64,000 nt of DNA from assembly GCA_033558025.1 (NCBI GenBank), contig JAUCEF010000006.1:3782001-3846000 (forward strand), given 5' to 3'. A program made the translations under genes and the position numbers. A model generated the notes under the pieces. It saw only the letters and a list, made by a program, of their open reading frames with translations. It was not told the DNA's origin and ran no database searches. Positions within the stretch are counted from its first letter, which is position 1. Each line of letters begins with the position of its first letter. Below, in pieces: positions 61,978 through 64,000 of the stretch. This DNA is from Phytophthora sp. 'mugwort'. Lineage: Eukaryota; Oomycota; Peronosporomycetes; Peronosporales; Peronosporaceae.

Positions 61978-62654
61978 GCAGCAACGCAGTAGGGATCAGA
62001 ATACCCTATAGTGGAAACAAGTGAACTGGACGGTCGAAGTCCGGGCTACGCACCAGATGGGTGTGACCCGCGTCGCCAGTTTCAAGCAGGATGAGGGCAC
62101 GTCAAGCTCGCACTTGACGCCGGACAGCAATGTGAAGGGCAAGAGGCAACAAGGAAGGCGACCGGGTGTACTGGGACCGAGAGCTTTGGTGTACTGTGTG
62201 AATAGATATATCGACGGCCGCGAGCCATTGCGAAGTGGCTCGACTGCCGCTGCCAGCAGTGCCGGACGTGTCACCAGTATCCTCTAGCGCGACGCGCTCT
62301 CGAGTCACAAGTGTCGACAGCATTCGGCCGTGGGTCTTCCAGGTCTCATTCATGGTAGCCCCACTGTCTACTAGACACTGTCAAATAATACTGTAGTTCT
62401 TGGTCGTGCCTACTGTTAGGAATGTTCTCACAAAAGTATTCTGGTTTGGTGTTCACAGCCATTGCCCGAAGTCTATCGGGCGGGACGATACGGACAGCTG
62501 ACACTGCTACATTCGAAGCAGTGTCGTCGCCAACCTCACTTCAACAACTCTTCACTTGATATTTGTATGCTGGATTGATCGCTTCTCTCATTGGCCAATA
62601 AACCAATATCTTTCGTCCGAGCTTCAATCTCCATCACTCCTCGGTCTTTGTCTG
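61978..62654. other. Divergent promoter region between START and NPC1-like genes
   Basis: 677 bp between two divergent genes. No convincing coding sequence or repeat was found. The small frames seen are unsupported. Confidence 0.5.
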
Positions 62655-64000
62655 ATGCGCGTCTTCTACCGTCTGGGCGCGCTCTGCAGCGGGTCCCCCG
62701 TGCTCCTGGCGCTGTCCGCGCTCATCTGCAGCGCCGTGTTGTCTCTCGGACTGCTCAATATGCAGCTTCAGACGGACCCGCAAGGGCTCTGGGTGCCTCC
62801 GCACAGCGTCGCCGCCCGGGACCAAACGCGCTTCGACGAGCTTTTTGGACCTTTTTTTCGCATTCAGCAGCTCATTTTCTACGTCGAGGGCGACACAAAT
62901 CCTGACTCAGACTCAGCTTTGGTCCAACCTGCGACGTGTGACGCTCACCACGACCTGGTGCAAGGGCGGTTCCTGTTGCAGATGGCCAAAGTGCAGACCC
63001 AGATCACAAACGCCGTGGTCTACAGCCAGGACGAAGCCAACGTGACGCTCACACTGGAGGACTTTTGCTATCGACCCATTAAAGGAAAAGGGTGTTTGGT
63101 CACCAGTCCCTTCCAGTACTGGCTGACCAATTTTACCTTGCTTCAAAATGACCCGGACATTAAGCTCACGACGGCCTGCCAGACTACAGATCCCAATCTT
63201 AAAGACCATTCGCCTTGTATGGACCAAAATGGTGTTCCAGTTATGAGGAACGTGGTCTTTGGTGGGTTAACGAGGGATGACTGTCATCAGAACCCGGATC
63301 CGTGTGGAGAAGCTACGCCTCAGGCCATGGCGTTGATGGTCACTTTTTTATTGAAGAATAACCCGGAGAACGAGACGTACACGCGATACGCTGAATTATG
63401 GGAGAGGGAGGCGTTTCTTAAAATTGCAGAGCAAGCTGCCGAGTCTTTGAAGCCCTCGGGTAGCAGTGACAGCGACGAGTTTATCTGGGACAGCGTGGAG
63501 GACCAGGAGCTGGCAGATGCTGGTGTCGACGGCATGAGACTCACATACATGGCGGAACGGTCGGTTGCAGACTCGTTGCTGGTGCAGACAAAGCAGAACG
63601 CATTCATTGTGGTGGTGAGCTACCTCGTGATGTTTTTCTACGTGTCGGCATCTCTGGGTAAATTTACGGACCCAGTACGATCGCGGTTCGGACTCGGTTT
63701 TACAGGTATCCTGATTGTTTTGCTGTCATTGGGTGCTGCTATGGGTGTAAGCTGTGCGATACTGCAGATGGAAGTGACGATGATCACGCTCGAGGTCGTA
63801 CCTTTCTTGGTGCTTGCCATTGGTGTGGATAATATGTTTATCCTTACCAACGAATTTGATCGGCTGGCGGCACTGCGTGGGCTTGCAACGCTGGATACCA
63901 AGCGCAACACGCGAGATCGAGCTGAGGACGAGTTGTTAATGCTGAAGCAGGTAATGGGCGAAACCATGGTCAATGTGGGGCCATCAATCGTTGTGGCAGC
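62655..64000 (+). CDS. NPC1/Patched-like sterol transporter without the N-terminal domain, partial at right edge
   Basis: Open from ATG 62655 (MRVFYRLGALCSGSPVLL) to the window end, 448 codons so far. It opens at the point equivalent to the transmembrane helix that follows the NPC1 sterol-binding domain, so that domain is absent. MQLQTDPQGLWVPPHS and RFDELFGPFFRIQQLIFYVEG are the NPC1/Patched luminal-domain start. A large luminal domain with Cys pairs follows. From about residue 317 the sterol-sensing helices begin (AFIVVVSYLVMFFYVSASLG, GILIVLLSLGAAMGVS, EVVPFLVLAIGVDNMFIL). The gene continues past the edge. Compared with the NPC1 gene at 7936 it is a shorter, divergent homologue rather than a recent copy. 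Upstream sequence offers no obvious missing exon. Confidence 0.85.
   Translation, partial: MRVFYRLGALCSGSPVLLALSALICSAVLSLGLLNMQLQTDPQGLWVPPHSVAARDQTRFDELFGPFFRIQQLIFYVEGDTNPDSDSALVQPATCDAHHDLVQGRFLLQMAKVQTQITNAVVYSQDEANVTLTLEDFCYRPIKGKGCLVTSPFQYWLTNFTLLQNDPDIKLTTACQTTDPNLKDHSPCMDQNGVPVMRNVVFGGLTRDDCHQNPDPCGEATPQAMALMVTFLLKNNPENETYTRYAELWEREAFLKIAEQAAESLKPSGSSDSDEFIWDSVEDQELADAGVDGMRLTYMAERSVADSLLVQTKQNAFIVVVSYLVMFFYVSASLGKFTDPVRSRFGLGFTGILIVLLSLGAAMGVSCAILQMEVTMITLEVVPFLVLAIGVDNMFILTNEFDRLAALRGLATLDTKRNTRDRAEDELLMLKQVMGETMVNVGPSIVVA

Noticed and set aside
1..64000. CRISPR arrays, tRNA or rRNA genes
   Set aside because: None was recognised by eye: no regularly spaced direct repeats, cloverleaf or conserved rRNA segments.

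Overview
The window reads as a nuclear contig from a Phytophthora-like plant-pathogenic oomycete. The evidence is closely packed genes with few, short (55-90 bp) introns, oomycete-style domain fusions, HMIT-type sugar transporters with a Cys-rich loop, and a Crinkler (CRN) effector header with the LFLAK and HVLVVVPE motifs. Part of the window is viral: a 20,122-bp Maverick/Polinton element sits at 36459-56580. Left host block (1-34.5 kb): a partial unknown gene, a PHD/ePHD chromatin reader, an AGC kinase, a SET-domain protein, a very long NPC1-like sterol transporter, a coiled-coil protein, an adenosine-deaminase-family enzyme, a LisH/CTLH-WD40 protein (WDR26/Gid7 type, six exons), two tandem CLC chloride-channel paralogs with identical exon lengths, another coiled-coil protein, a probable Mediator subunit MED1, an intact HMIT-like sugar transporter and a PH-domain protein. 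Middle (35.2-57.1 kb): a second HMIT-like transporter on the minus strand is cut in its conserved sugar-transporter signature by the element. The insertion left a perfect 6-bp target duplication (AGCGGG) and imperfect terminal inverted repeats starting AGTAGTAATAG. The element carries protein-primed family B DNA polymerase, a DDE integrase with chromodomain, an A32-like packaging ATPase, an adenain-like protease, double-jelly-roll major capsid protein, penton-like minor capsid protein, a pVI/pX-like virion protein, a long virion-type protein, a tail-fibre-like protein ending in an S74 self-cleaving chaperone, two GIY-YIG proteins and several small proteins. So it is a virus-type Polinton rather than a simple transposon. 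Most of its larger genes are broken by single-base frameshifts, while key motifs survive. Between its left repeat and its first viral gene lies a CRN effector gene with an HNH-like nuclease tail, also frameshifted: a host-type effector riding as cargo inside a viral element. Most viral genes on both strands carry a TATATAGA-like box just upstream of their start; the CRN does not, so the two gene classes appear to be under different transcription control. Right host block (57.1-64 kb): the 5' part of the split transporter, a badly decayed third transporter copy, a PH-START-START-acyltransferase fusion protein and the start of a second NPC1/Patched-like gene that lacks the sterol-binding N-terminal domain and runs off the window. 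No rRNA, tRNA or CRISPR array was recognised. All calls come from reading the sequence; no database search was run.
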